The notes: a model not told the origin generated them from the letters alone. 10,983 bases of DNA from an uncultured Bacteroidota bacterium (GCA_903865465.1 CAIPJU010000260.1:1-10983); one strand, 5' to 3'; shown: positions 1 through 7,761, counted from the first letter of the stretch. Numbers and translations: made by a program.

Positions 1-329
1 AGGTCAAAGATAGGATAACCAACAATTTGTCCCGGACCATGGTAAGTTATGTCCCCACCCCTGTCGATCCTGTAAAAAGCTGCATCACAAGCCCTGAGCT
101 GAATAGAATCGGCAAGCAGATTTTTCTCAGAGCCGCTTTTTCCAAGTGTATACACATGAGGATGTTCCACAAAAATCAATGTCCCATGGTGCAGCTTTTT
201 TGCTGATCCGGAACCGGAAGCTTCGACCTTTTTTGAATCGGTAAGCTCCCTGAAGATTTCTGCCTGATAGTCCCAGGTTTCCTTATAATCCCTTAATCCA
301 ATATCCTTATATACAGTAGCGTAACTCAA
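1..329 (-). CDS. lipB: Octanoyltransferase LipB, N-terminal part (3' end outside window)
   Basis: Moves the octanoyl group from acyl carrier protein to lipoyl domains of E2 and GcvH proteins in the cytoplasm, the first step of de novo lipoylation. About 109 codons are visible. The diagnostic LipB motif RGGDITYHGPGQ lies at about residues 90-101, followed by IVGYPIFDL, and upstream there is an EHPHVYTLGKSG segment, also typical. The catalytic Lys and Cys lie beyond the window. No ATG exists in this frame between the upstream stop (363-365) and the conserved YKDIGLRDYKETWDY segment, so the most plausible start is the TTG at 329, giving SYATVYKDIG after the initiator Met. It lies 42 nt downstream of the lipA stop on the same strand, so the two are probably cotranscribed. 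The family is certain; the exact start is inferred. Confidence 0.93.
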   Translation of the reverse strand, partial: MSYATVYKDIGLRDYKETWDYQAEIFRELTDSKKVEASGSGSAKKLHHGTLIFVEHPHVYTLGKSGSEKNLLADSIQLRACDAAFYRIDRGGDITYHGPGQIVGYPIFD

Positions 330-371
330 TACTCTTAATATGGTTTTATGGCGGTAATATAATCAATTTTA

Positions 372-1223
372 TCAAGCCTTCACATGATTTTCTGCATGAA
401 AAGAGGAGCGCACAAGCGGTCTGCATTCGGCAAAAGAAAATCCTGCTTCCAGTGCCATTATACGGTATTCCTCAAATTTTGAAGGGTTTACATATTCTAC
501 AACCTCCATGTGTGCAGCTGTCGGCTGAAGATATTGACCTATAGTTATAACTCTGCAGCCCGATGCACGAAGGTCCCTGATAGTATCTGCCACCTCTTCT
601 TCCTTTTCGCCTAAACCCAGCATCAGTCCAGATTTGGCGACCTTTCCGGAGTCAGAAATATACCTGATCACCTCAAGGCTTCTTTCATATTTAGCTTTCG
701 TTCTGATCAGGGGAGTCAGCCTCCTCACTGTTTCAACGTTATGGGAGATCACATCGGGAGATGCATCAATTACTAGTTTTAAATTCTCTTTAATTCCGTC
801 AAAATCAGGAATAAGCACCTCAATTGTGGTTCCGGGATTGACCTCTTTAACTTTTTTTATTGTGACAGCCCAGAATGAAGCACCGCCATCGGAGAGATCA
901 TCCCTGTCAACAGAGGTTATGACGCAATGATTCAGGTTCATTGTTTTTATAGATTCTGCAAGCCTTAATGGTTCAGATTCATCCGGAGGCAAGGGTCTTC
1001 CCGTGGTTGTAGCACAAAACTTACATGCCCTGGTGCAGATATCGCCAAGTATCATAAAAGTTGCGGTGCCGGCATTCCAGCACTCTCCTATATTCGGACA
1101 ATTTCCGCTTGTACAGATAGTATGGAGGTGGTTTTCCGCCACCACATGCTTCACTCTCGAATAGTTAGCCCCGCTTGCCCTCTGCATCTTCAGCCATGAG
1201 GGCAGACGCCGTGATTTGTCCAT
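372..1223 (-). CDS. lipA: Lipoyl synthase LipA (radical SAM)
   Basis: Inserts two sulfur atoms into protein-bound octanoyl groups to make lipoyl cofactor; acts on the product of LipB, encoded just downstream. With the chosen start the protein has 283 residues, near the family norm. Both iron-sulfur clusters are readable: the auxiliary-cluster cysteines C37, C42 and C48 (CTSGNCPNIGEC) and the radical SAM motif C63-x3-C67-x2-C70 (CTRACKFC). The C-terminal RSSFHAE motif, which helps ligate the auxiliary cluster, is at 272-278. The frame stays open upstream to an ATG at 1349, but that would add 42 non-homologous residues (many Cys, Tyr and Phe) and would begin upstream of a candidate promoter box at 1249-1256. 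The ATG at 1223, giving MDKSRRLPSWLK, matches where LipA proteins normally begin and has a purine-rich AGAAAG just before it. Confidence 0.96.
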   Translation of the reverse strand: MDKSRRLPSWLKMQRASGANYSRVKHVVAENHLHTICTSGNCPNIGECWNAGTATFMILGDICTRACKFCATTTGRPLPPDESEPLRLAESIKTMNLNHCVITSVDRDDLSDGGASFWAVTIKKVKEVNPGTTIEVLIPDFDGIKENLKLVIDASPDVISHNVETVRRLTPLIRTKAKYERSLEVIRYISDSGKVAKSGLMLGLGEKEEEVADTIRDLRASGCRVITIGQYLQPTAAHMEVVEYVNPSKFEEYRIMALEAGFSFAECRPLVRSSFHAENHVKA

Positions 1224-1248
1224 AAATTCTTTCTGATAATTTAGAGTA

Positions 1249-1256
1249 CAAAGGTA
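1249..1256 (-). promoter_or_regulatory. Candidate -7 box of the lipA-lipB promoter
   Basis: Read on the minus strand this is TACCTTTG, an exact match to the Bacteroidota -7 consensus TAnnTTTG. It ends 25 nt before the lipA ATG at 1223, so the leader would be short. The nearest upstream TTG is 16 nt away, a little closer than the usual 19-21 nt, so the -33 element is not convincing. Its position supports the short lipA start. Confidence 0.5.
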
Positions 1257-1367
1257 TAAAAAAGAAGCGCAACAAGATGGATAAGCGCAAATCGGGAGTT
1301 TGTCAGCGTCCTGAAATATTATAAAGTACCCTGATTTATGGTGATACAACCTTTTATTGTTATAATC

Positions 1368-1380
1368 AGGAGAATCTCCT
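1368..1380. promoter_or_regulatory. Small palindrome AGGAGA-A-TCTCCT, possible operator
   Basis: Perfect 6-bp arms around one central base, between the divergent lipA and fucI genes and outside both coding regions. It lies about 110 bp from the lipA -7 box and 125-200 bp from the candidate fucI -7 boxes. It may be a regulator binding site, but a 13-bp palindrome can occur by chance and no matching regulator gene is in the window. Confidence 0.25.
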
Positions 1381-1575
1381 TATCAGGCGCTGAACCGTGC
1401 TAAGAATGCAACCCTATTATAATCTGAACTGACTATTATCGTCAAATTTAATTTTTGGAAACAATTTTTAAAAAGAGATCCTAAGAACCACATTGACTTT
1501 CATTCTATCTTTGTAAAGCCTTGGTCTATGAATATAACAATAATCTAACTCATCTTAAATATTCCTGAAATATCC

Positions 1576-1583
1576 TATATTTG
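1576..1583 (+). promoter_or_regulatory. Candidate -7 box for the fucI operon
   Basis: TATATTTG matches the Bacteroidota TAnnTTTG consensus and lies 44 nt before the fucI ATG. A second exact match, TATCTTTG at 1506-1513, lies further upstream and would give a leader of roughly 100 nt. Neither has a clear TTG at the expected -33 distance, which would be compatible with a promoter that needs an activator. Which of the two is used cannot be decided from sequence. Confidence 0.4.
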
Positions 1584-1627
1584 TTTAGCTTACATGATGA
1601 TCTAAAATATTTTAAAACATTATACAA

Positions 1628-3430
1628 ATGACTAAAAATGAGATATTAACCAACACTGCCTATCAGAGAGTTATAGGTGATTTTCCGAAAATTGGAATCC
1701 GTCCGGCAATTGACGGCAGGATGCGCGGAGTAAGGGAATCGCTTGAAGAACAGACGATGAATATGGCTAAAAATGCTGCTCAACTTATTTCGGCAAATCT
1801 GAAGTATCCCGATGGAAAACCTGTCGAATGCGTCATAGCCGACAGCTGCATCGGAGGTGTTGCAGAAGCAGCCATGTGTGCTGAGAAGTTCAGTAAATCA
1901 GGTGTCGGGGTGAGCCTCACCGTTACACCATGCTGGTGCTATGGCAGCGAAACTATCGACATGGATCCCGGAATTCCAAAAGCCATCTGGGGTTTCAATG
2001 GAACCGAGCGCCCCGGAGCAGTCTACCTTGCTGCAGCCCTTGCAGGACACACCATGAAAGGCCTGCCTGCATTTGGCATCTATGGTCATGATGTTCAGGA
2101 CGCAGGAGACCAGTCTATTCCTTCCGACGTCAGCGAAAAAATATTGAGATTTGTAAAAGCATCCCTCGCAGTATCGTACATGAAAGGCAAATCATATCTT
2201 TCTATGGGATCGGTATCGATGGGTATTGCAGGTTCTATTGTCCGTGAAGATTTCTTCCAGGAGTTCCTTGGAATGCGCAACGAATATGTTGATATGAGCG
2301 AGTTTACCAGGAGGCTTGAAGAGGGGATTTACGATCATGAAGAATTTTCAAAAGCCCTTGAATGGACCAATATTCACTGCAAAGAGGGAAAAGATATGAA
2401 TTCTGTCCCAAAAAGCCGGGAACAGAAAGATAAAGAGTGGGAAACCGTTGTTAAGATGGCACTTATTGCCCGCGACCTAATGGTAGGAAACCCTGCCCTG
2501 AAAAAACTTGGTTTTGGTGAAGAAGCGCTTGGTCACAACGCTATTCTTTCGGGATTCCAGGGACAGAGGCAATGGACCGACCATTCACCCAATGGAGATT
2601 TCCTCGAGGCAATCCTCTGCTCCTCATTCGACTGGAACGGCATAAGACCTCCATATCTTGTTGCAACAGAGAATGATGCCATGAATGGAGTGCCGATGCT
2701 TTTTGGATACCTCCTCACCAACACTGCCCAGATGTTCTCCGATATCCGTACTTACTGGAGTCCTGAGGCTGTCGAAAGAGTCACAGGAACAAAACTTGAA
2801 GGTGTTGCCGCAAACGGAATCATTCATCTTATCAACTCAGGCGCCTCAGCTCTCGACTTTTCGGGAAGAGAGGTGAAGGATGGCAAACCCTGCATCAAGC
2901 CTTTCTGGGAAATCTCAGGGAAAGATGCAGAATCATGTCTTGAAGCTACACAGTGGCCTCCCGCTAATACCGGGTATTTCAGGGGTGGTGGTTTCTCTTC
3001 TCAATTTGATACAAAGGGCGTCATGCCAGTTACAATATCGAGGGTTAACCTTGTTAAGGGATTAGGTCCTGTTATCCAACTTGCTGAGGGATATACGGTT
3101 GACCTTCCGGAAAAGGTGAATAAGATCCTTACCGACCGGACTGACCCGACTTGGCCGACCACATGGTTTGCCCCCCGGCTTACAGGTAAGGGACCGTTTA
3201 CCGATGTCTATTCTGTTATGGCAAACTGGGGTGCAAATCACAGCGCCTCAAGCTATGGACATATCGGAGCCGATATCATAACCCTGGCTTCAATGCTCAG
3301 GATACCGGTTTGCATGCACAACGTCCCTGAAGAAAAGATATTCCGTCCGAGCTCATGGAATGCTTTCGGAATGGACAAGGAGGGATCCGACTACAGGGCC
3401 TGCCAGACTTATGGTGCTTTATATAAATAG
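1628..3430 (+). CDS. fucI: L-fucose isomerase
   Basis: Converts L-fucose to L-fuculose (the family also accepts D-arabinose) in the cytoplasm, using a divalent metal, usually Mn2+. The 600-residue product is colinear with E. coli FucI (591 residues), with about 13 extra residues before the FPKIGIRPAIDGRMRGVRESL start region. Family blocks are clear: TVTPCWCYGSETIDMDP, AIWGFNGTERPGAVYLAAAL, SIYGHDVQDA-like, GFQGQRQWTD and a RLTGKGPFTDVYSVMANWGANH block near the C terminus. The metal and catalytic residues equivalent to E. coli Glu337, Asp361 and His528 appear as E348 (ATENDAMNG), D372 (FSDIRTYWSPEAVERVTG) and H538. The start ATG has no Shine-Dalgarno sequence but an A-rich upstream, as usual in this phylum. 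It is the first gene of a tight rightward cluster that includes fucK two genes later, which supports a fucose role. Confidence 0.97.
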   Translation: MTKNEILTNTAYQRVIGDFPKIGIRPAIDGRMRGVRESLEEQTMNMAKNAAQLISANLKYPDGKPVECVIADSCIGGVAEAAMCAEKFSKSGVGVSLTVTPCWCYGSETIDMDPGIPKAIWGFNGTERPGAVYLAAALAGHTMKGLPAFGIYGHDVQDAGDQSIPSDVSEKILRFVKASLAVSYMKGKSYLSMGSVSMGIAGSIVREDFFQEFLGMRNEYVDMSEFTRRLEEGIYDHEEFSKALEWTNIHCKEGKDMNSVPKSREQKDKEWETVVKMALIARDLMVGNPALKKLGFGEEALGHNAILSGFQGQRQWTDHSPNGDFLEAILCSSFDWNGIRPPYLVATENDAMNGVPMLFGYLLTNTAQMFSDIRTYWSPEAVERVTGTKLEGVAANGIIHLINSGASALDFSGREVKDGKPCIKPFWEISGKDAESCLEATQWPPANTGYFRGGGFSSQFDTKGVMPVTISRVNLVKGLGPVIQLAEGYTVDLPEKVNKILTDRTDPTWPTTWFAPRLTGKGPFTDVYSVMANWGANHSASSYGHIGADIITLASMLRIPVCMHNVPEEKIFRPSSWNAFGMDKEGSDYRACQTYGALYK

Positions 3431-3436
3431 AATTTA

Positions 3437-4978
3437 ATGTCTGCCATAAAACGACTTGCCGGGCAGACAGCCATCTACGGTATTCCAAGTATACTGGGAA
3501 GGGTTCTGGGATACCTTCTGGTTCCACTATATACGCATGTCTTTAAACCTGATGCCTATGGTACTGTAAATGTATTCTATGCATATGCCTCTCTGCTAAA
3601 AGTTATTCTGACTTACGGTATGGAGACGGCATTCTTCAGGTTTACCGAGCATGAGGAGAGGAAAGAGAGTGTCTATAGCACTGCTTTGTTGTCGCTTCTC
3701 GTCACTTCAATCCTGTTCCTGATACCAGTTACCATCTGGTCAGGCGCCATTGCCCGGTGGATCGATTATCCAAAGTCGGGAAATTATGTTAAATGGTTTG
3801 CCTGGATTCTTGCCCTTGATGCCATAGCTGCTATTCCTTTTGCGCGGCTCCGTTCTCAAAATAAAGCTTTCAGATTTGCCGGGGTAAACATGGCCGGGAT
3901 AATGACAAATATCGGACTCAATCTGTTCTTCCTGGTCCTGTGCCCCTATCTCATTAAACATAACTCCCATAATTTTATATCCACGGTTATTCATTTTATC
4001 TACAATCCTCACTGGGGTATTGAATATATCTTTATTTCCAACCTTATTGGCAGTATTGTGACCCTGGTTCTTCTGATGCCGCAGATTGCCGAAGCCAGAA
4101 GGAAGATCAATCCTTCTCTGTGGAAAAAAATGTTCTTCTACGCCTTTCCTTTACTTTTTGCCGGCATGGCAGGGATTGTGAATGAAACCTTCGACAGGCT
4201 GCTTCTGCGATATCTCCTTCCGGGAAGCGCGGCACATGCTTCTTTCCAGGTTGGTGTTTATGCTGCCTGTTATAAGATATCGATTCTGATGACCATCTTT
4301 ATTCAGGCTTACAAATATGCGGCCGAGCCCTTCTTTTTTGCCCAGGCAAAGGAAAAGAATGCCACTGAAACCTATGCATCCATAATGAACTATTTCATTA
4401 TAATAGTGTCGGTTATCTTCCTTGCCACAATGGTTTATCTCGATGATTTCATACTTCCGCTTTTCCTGAGGAACAAAGCTTACTGGACAGGTCGTGGTGT
4501 AATACCTGTTCTGATGCTGGCAAATCTGTTTCTTGGTGTCTACTACAACCTTTCGATATGGTATAAACTAACCTCAAAGACATCATGGGGAGCCTGGCTT
4601 TCGCTCATAGGCGCCGTAATCACCCTGATTCTTAACTTCATCTGGATACCCCTTTCGTCCAAACATCTCATTTTCGGATATTACGGATCAGCCTGGGCGA
4701 CATTTATCTGCTATGCAACGATGATGATCCTGTCATATGTCATCGGGCAGAAATATTTCCCGGTAAAATATAACCTGGTCAAGTTTTTTGGCTATATCGG
4801 ACTGGCACTGTTTTTATATTACATTACGACCATAATTTCGATTGAACACTTTGCCCTGAAGGTTTCATTTCATACCCTTATCCTGATTACCTTTGGAGCG
4901 GTGGTTCTGGCAATAGAGAGGCCTCCCGTATTAATGAAGCTGTTATTTACAGGAAATCAGAGAAGAACGCATAACTAA
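3437..4978 (+). CDS. Oligosaccharide/lipopolysaccharide flippase-like membrane protein (MOP superfamily, Wzx-like)
   Basis: A 513-residue integral inner-membrane protein with about 12-14 hydrophobic segments spread through its length (for example near 12-32, 84-102, 118-136, 152-171, 197-214, 231-249, 318-337, 355-374, 385-404, 411-436, 447-468 and 476-492). The N-terminal signature (GQTAIYGIPSILGRVLGYLL, then VPLYTHVFKPDAYGTVN) and the NETFDRLLLRYLLP segment (249-262) are typical of the Bacteroidota polysaccharide biosynthesis/flippase family (COG2244-like). Such proteins move lipid-linked glycans, or other lipid-linked intermediates, across the inner membrane. The substrate cannot be told from sequence, and no glycosyltransferase or polymerase gene is nearby. 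It begins 6 nt after the fucI stop and precedes another membrane protein by 13 nt, so cotranscription with the fuc genes is very likely. I do not assign a wzx or murJ symbol. Confidence 0.85.
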   Translation: MSAIKRLAGQTAIYGIPSILGRVLGYLLVPLYTHVFKPDAYGTVNVFYAYASLLKVILTYGMETAFFRFTEHEERKESVYSTALLSLLVTSILFLIPVTIWSGAIARWIDYPKSGNYVKWFAWILALDAIAAIPFARLRSQNKAFRFAGVNMAGIMTNIGLNLFFLVLCPYLIKHNSHNFISTVIHFIYNPHWGIEYIFISNLIGSIVTLVLLMPQIAEARRKINPSLWKKMFFYAFPLLFAGMAGIVNETFDRLLLRYLLPGSAAHASFQVGVYAACYKISILMTIFIQAYKYAAEPFFFAQAKEKNATETYASIMNYFIIIVSVIFLATMVYLDDFILPLFLRNKAYWTGRGVIPVLMLANLFLGVYYNLSIWYKLTSKTSWGAWLSLIGAVITLILNFIWIPLSSKHLIFGYYGSAWATFICYATMMILSYVIGQKYFPVKYNLVKFFGYIGLALFLYYITTIISIEHFALKVSFHTLILITFGAVVLAIERPPVLMKLLFTGNQRRTHN

Positions 4979-4991
4979 ATTTCTTATTCAA

Positions 4992-5441
4992 ATGGAAGAA
5001 AGCCTGGAAGAGAGGAAACAAGGGATAAGCCAGCATACTCTCAGGAATCTGAATATCACGAGGAAATGGACTATGTTCCTTTCCATTATCGGAGCTATTG
5101 CTCTGGGTATTGTTATCATTTTCGGCGTCATGGCAGGTACATTCCTGTCAATCTTCAGTTCGGTTAAAACAGGTCTGGGAATAAATGAATGGTTCATGTT
5201 CTCAGTACTTTTTATCCTGCTGATAATATCACTGTTCCCGGTAGTTTTTCTGTTCCGGTTCTCAAAACATGCTGCAAGTGCTGTTCATCACAGCGATATG
5301 GATGAACTTGATAAGACTATAAAAAACCTTAAGCACTTTTTTATTTACATAGGGATTATTGCTATAGTTTTGATGGCAGCATATGTTGCATCACTTATTT
5401 TTACTGGTGTTACGGTCGCACTGCCTAATGAACTTGGTTAA
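4992..5441 (+). CDS. Small three-helix membrane protein (possibly DUF5362 type), unknown function
   Basis: A 149-residue protein with three likely transmembrane helices: about 27-56 (MFLSIIGAIALGIVIIFGVM), 66-90 (the FMFSVLFILLIISLFPVVF stretch) and 115-138. Between helices 2 and 3 is a polar helical stretch (HSDMDELDKTIKNLKHFFIY) that recalls the 'D..L..A...LK..F...GI' pattern I associate with the Bacteroidota DUF5362 family; this assignment is from memory and uncertain. The N-terminal 26 residues are charged, and there is no signal peptide. It starts 13 nt after the flippase gene, and its TAA stop overlaps the ATG of fucK by one base, so its translation is probably coupled to fucK. The function is not known to me. 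Confidence 0.75.
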   Translation: MEESLEERKQGISQHTLRNLNITRKWTMFLSIIGAIALGIVIIFGVMAGTFLSIFSSVKTGLGINEWFMFSVLFILLIISLFPVVFLFRFSKHAASAVHHSDMDELDKTIKNLKHFFIYIGIIAIVLMAAYVASLIFTGVTVALPNELG

Positions 5442-6856
5442 TGAAAAAAGGAGACATTGTAATTGTATTTGATTGCGGCGCAACAAATGTCAGGGTTATC
5501 GCAATCGACAGTAAGGGCGAAATCGTAGCATCTGATTCCCAAGCTAATAATACCAGACCCGATCCGTTTTATCCTGCTTACAGAATTTGGGATACAGACG
5601 AAATCTGGGCAAAGATGTGCTTCTCATCACATAAGGTCCTCAGCAAAATTGACACGTCCAGAATAGCGGGAGTCACTGTCACAACCTTTGGTGTCGACGG
5701 GACTCTTTTCGACAAATCAGGAAAGATGCTTTATCCGGTTATCTCATGGCAGTGTGAAAGGACCGTCAGCATTATGGCCGGCATAGATAAATATATTCCT
5801 GTTGAAGAGCTTTACGGAGAATGTGGTGTTCAACCTTTCAACTTCAATACTATCAATAAACTTATATGGTTTCGGAATCATCGTCCCGAACTGGTTGAAA
5901 AGAGCCATAATTTCCTGTTCATGCCATCAATTTTTTCTTACAGGCTTACCGGTGAGATGGTTAATGATATTACTATGGCAGGAACCTCTATGCTTACAAG
6001 TCTCTCATCAGGAACCTTTTCGAACAACATCCTGAACAATATTGGCTTTCCTGCAGAAAAAATGGGTAAACCTGTTGAAGCCGGAACAATTACAGGTCTG
6101 GTCACATCAAAAGCCTCATCTGAAACAGGAATACCAGAGGGGACTGCAGTTGTTGCCACAGGACATGACACTCAGTTTGCAATATTTGGTTCCGGAGCTG
6201 GAAAGAATCAACCTGTTCTAAGTTCCGGAACATGGGAGATACTGATGGTACGTGCCGAAGCTTACAGATCGGGAAAAGAGCAACTCGATTCAGGAATAAC
6301 CACCGAACTGGATCCCTTACCGGGGATGTTTAATATTGGAAACCAGTGGATTGCATCGGGAATTCTTGAATGGGCAAGGAAAAACCTGTTTGATGGGGAG
6401 TCAGATAACGTATATGAGAAAATGATTTCAGGAGCCGAGAAGGTGCCCCCTGGTTGTAACGGGGTGAAGGTGGACCCGAAGTTTTATATGGAGAAGCAGG
6501 GCCTTCCGGGCGGGCAGATTCTTGGATTAACCATGGAATCAACCCGTTATGAGATCTATCGTGCAATGCTTGAAGCACTTTCACTAAAGCTGGCAGATGG
6601 CAAAAAGGCACTTGAAAATGCAGGGGGCTTCAGCACTCAAAGTATCATCTGCGTTGGCGGAGGATCGAAGAACAGGCTCTGGAACCAACTGAAAGCCAAT
6701 GCTGCTGGTGTTCCTCTGATGCTTATCGACCAGAAGGAAACCACAGTGCTGGGAGCTTCATTCTTCGTGCAGGCAGCATGCGGAAATGCCTCATCGCCCG
6801 AAGAAGCACGCTCAGCTGTTGACTATAAAACCGAAATAATAGAGCCTGAAATCTGA
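5441..6856 (+). CDS. fucK: L-fuculokinase (FGGY family)
   Basis: Phosphorylates L-fuculose to L-fuculose-1-phosphate with ATP, directly after FucI in the cytoplasmic L-fucose pathway. The 471-residue product has the FGGY two-domain sugar-kinase layout. The phosphate-1 motif is DCGATNVR at 11-18; VTTFGVDGTLFDKSGKMLYP (80-99) and DITMAGTS (176-183) are close to E. coli FucK; GHDTQFA at 241-247 holds the likely catalytic base D242; VLSSGTWEILMVR (259-271) is a FucK hallmark and the second ATP-phosphate site; VGGGSKNRLWNQLKAN (405-420) is the adenosine-binding motif. These blocks fit FucK better than rhamnulokinase or xylulokinase. The start ATG overlaps the previous stop by one base (TAATG). FucA aldolase and FucP permease are not in the window. 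Confidence 0.95.
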   Translation: MKKGDIVIVFDCGATNVRVIAIDSKGEIVASDSQANNTRPDPFYPAYRIWDTDEIWAKMCFSSHKVLSKIDTSRIAGVTVTTFGVDGTLFDKSGKMLYPVISWQCERTVSIMAGIDKYIPVEELYGECGVQPFNFNTINKLIWFRNHRPELVEKSHNFLFMPSIFSYRLTGEMVNDITMAGTSMLTSLSSGTFSNNILNNIGFPAEKMGKPVEAGTITGLVTSKASSETGIPEGTAVVATGHDTQFAIFGSGAGKNQPVLSSGTWEILMVRAEAYRSGKEQLDSGITTELDPLPGMFNIGNQWIASGILEWARKNLFDGESDNVYEKMISGAEKVPPGCNGVKVDPKFYMEKQGLPGGQILGLTMESTRYEIYRAMLEALSLKLADGKKALENAGGFSTQSIICVGGGSKNRLWNQLKANAAGVPLMLIDQKETTVLGASFFVQAACGNASSPEEARSAVDYKTEIIEPEI

Positions 6857-6877
6857 TTATTTTTTTTGAAGTTCTGA

Positions 6878-6895
6878 AGTTATAAAAGTTATAAA
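6878..6895 (+). repeat. Tandem 9-bp repeat before the aminotransferase gene
   Basis: AGTTATAAA occurs twice in direct succession (6878-6886 and 6887-6895) in the 46-nt gap between the fucK stop and the ATG at 6903. The segment is AT-rich and sits where a ribosome-binding region would be. It may affect translation start or may be simple sequence without function. No exact TAnnTTTG box lies in the gap. Confidence 0.6.
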
Positions 6896-6902
6896 AACAG
6901 AG

Positions 6903-7754
6903 ATGAATATTGCATATCTTAACGGGAATTTTCTACCAAAAGAGGAAATAAAAATTAGTCCCGATGACCGCGGATTTCTATTTGCCGATGGTATCTATGA
7001 AGTCATGAAATGGTACGGTGGCTTCTTTTACGACTCACAAAGCCATACTACAAGATTAAAAAGAAGTCTCCGCGAAATACAGTTGAAATGGGATGAAGCC
7101 GACACTTTCATATCATTGTCAAACGAACTGATAAAACTCAATTCGCTCAATGACAAGAATGCCATGGTATATATTCAGGTGACCAGAGGTGCCGCTCCGC
7201 GCACACACCACTTCCCCGATTACCCTGTCCGGCCAACTGTTTATGCTTTCGCCAAGGAATTGCCCACATCAAAAGAGCAGGGACTGGCAGGTATAGGCAT
7301 AATGTTGAAGGAAGATATCCGGTGGACCAGGTGTGACATAAAATCTGTTTCACTTCTGCCAAATGTTCTTGGGATGCAGGAGGCCAACGAGAACGGATTT
7401 GCTGAATGTATATTCGCCCGGAACGGTTTTATTACCGAAGGTTCCCATTCAAATATCTTTTTTGTCCACAATGGCATTCTCCGTACCCATCAGGAATCGG
7501 AATTCATTCTTTCGGGCGTAACCAGAAAGAATGTTATTCGCATGGCAAAAAAAGCAGGTATACCCCTGAAAGAAGAGGCACTTCATGAGAAAGAACTTAT
7601 AAATATCGAAGAAGCATTTATAACAAATTCAACAGGTGAAATAACTCCCGTGAATCTCATCAATGAAATTACGGTCGGCAACGGTTTCCCAGGAGCTGTC
7701 ACCTCACTCCTCATTAATGAGTTCAGGGCTGAGATCGCCTCACTTAAAGTCTGA
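6903..7754 (+). CDS. dat: D-amino-acid transaminase (PLP class IV aminotransferase)
   Basis: Predicted to exchange amino groups between D-amino acids and 2-oxo acids (D-alanine + 2-oxoglutarate to pyruvate + D-glutamate), which can supply D-Glu for peptidoglycan. The product has 283 residues, like Bacillus D-amino-acid aminotransferase. By alignment from memory with that enzyme (Tyr31, Arg98, His100, Lys145, Glu177), the equivalents are Y32 (DGIYEV), R100 and H102 in the RGAAPRTHHFP motif that binds the substrate carboxylate, the PLP lysine K147 (WTRCDIKS) and E179 (TEGSHSN). The R-x-H motif separates this group from branched-chain aminotransferases and from 4-amino-4-deoxychorismate lyase, so the D-amino-acid assignment is quite firm. 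It lies 46 nt after fucK and may be read with it, though the two have no obvious shared pathway. Confidence 0.9.
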   Translation: MNIAYLNGNFLPKEEIKISPDDRGFLFADGIYEVMKWYGGFFYDSQSHTTRLKRSLREIQLKWDEADTFISLSNELIKLNSLNDKNAMVYIQVTRGAAPRTHHFPDYPVRPTVYAFAKELPTSKEQGLAGIGIMLKEDIRWTRCDIKSVSLLPNVLGMQEANENGFAECIFARNGFITEGSHSNIFFVHNGILRTHQESEFILSGVTRKNVIRMAKKAGIPLKEEALHEKELINIEEAFITNSTGEITPVNLINEITVGNGFPGAVTSLLINEFRAEIASLKV

Positions 7755-7761
7755 AAATCAG

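Larger units (their letters stand above)
1224..1627. other. Divergent intergenic region between lipA and fucI
   Basis: About 400 bp between two outward-reading genes. I see no credible gene or RNA gene in it; the open frame on the minus strand up to 1349 is only an upstream extension of lipA without recognisable protein features. It holds the lipA -7 box (1249-1256), a 13-bp palindrome (1368-1380), two copies of CTATTAT (1414-1420 and 1433-1439), an ATTATAAT palindrome (1416-1423), and two TAnnTTTG matches pointing toward fucI (1506-1513 and 1576-1583). It is AT-rich. Confidence 0.7.

Noticed and set aside
1224..1349. N-terminal extension of lipA as a targeting or extra domain
   Set aside because: No homology-like features, an internal -7 box, and the family start motif is right after the ATG at 1223.
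1494..1513. TTGACT with TATCTTTG as a complete promoter toward fucI
   Set aside because: The spacer is only 9 nt, far shorter than the 19-21 nt of Bacteroidota promoters and too short for a sigma-70 promoter.
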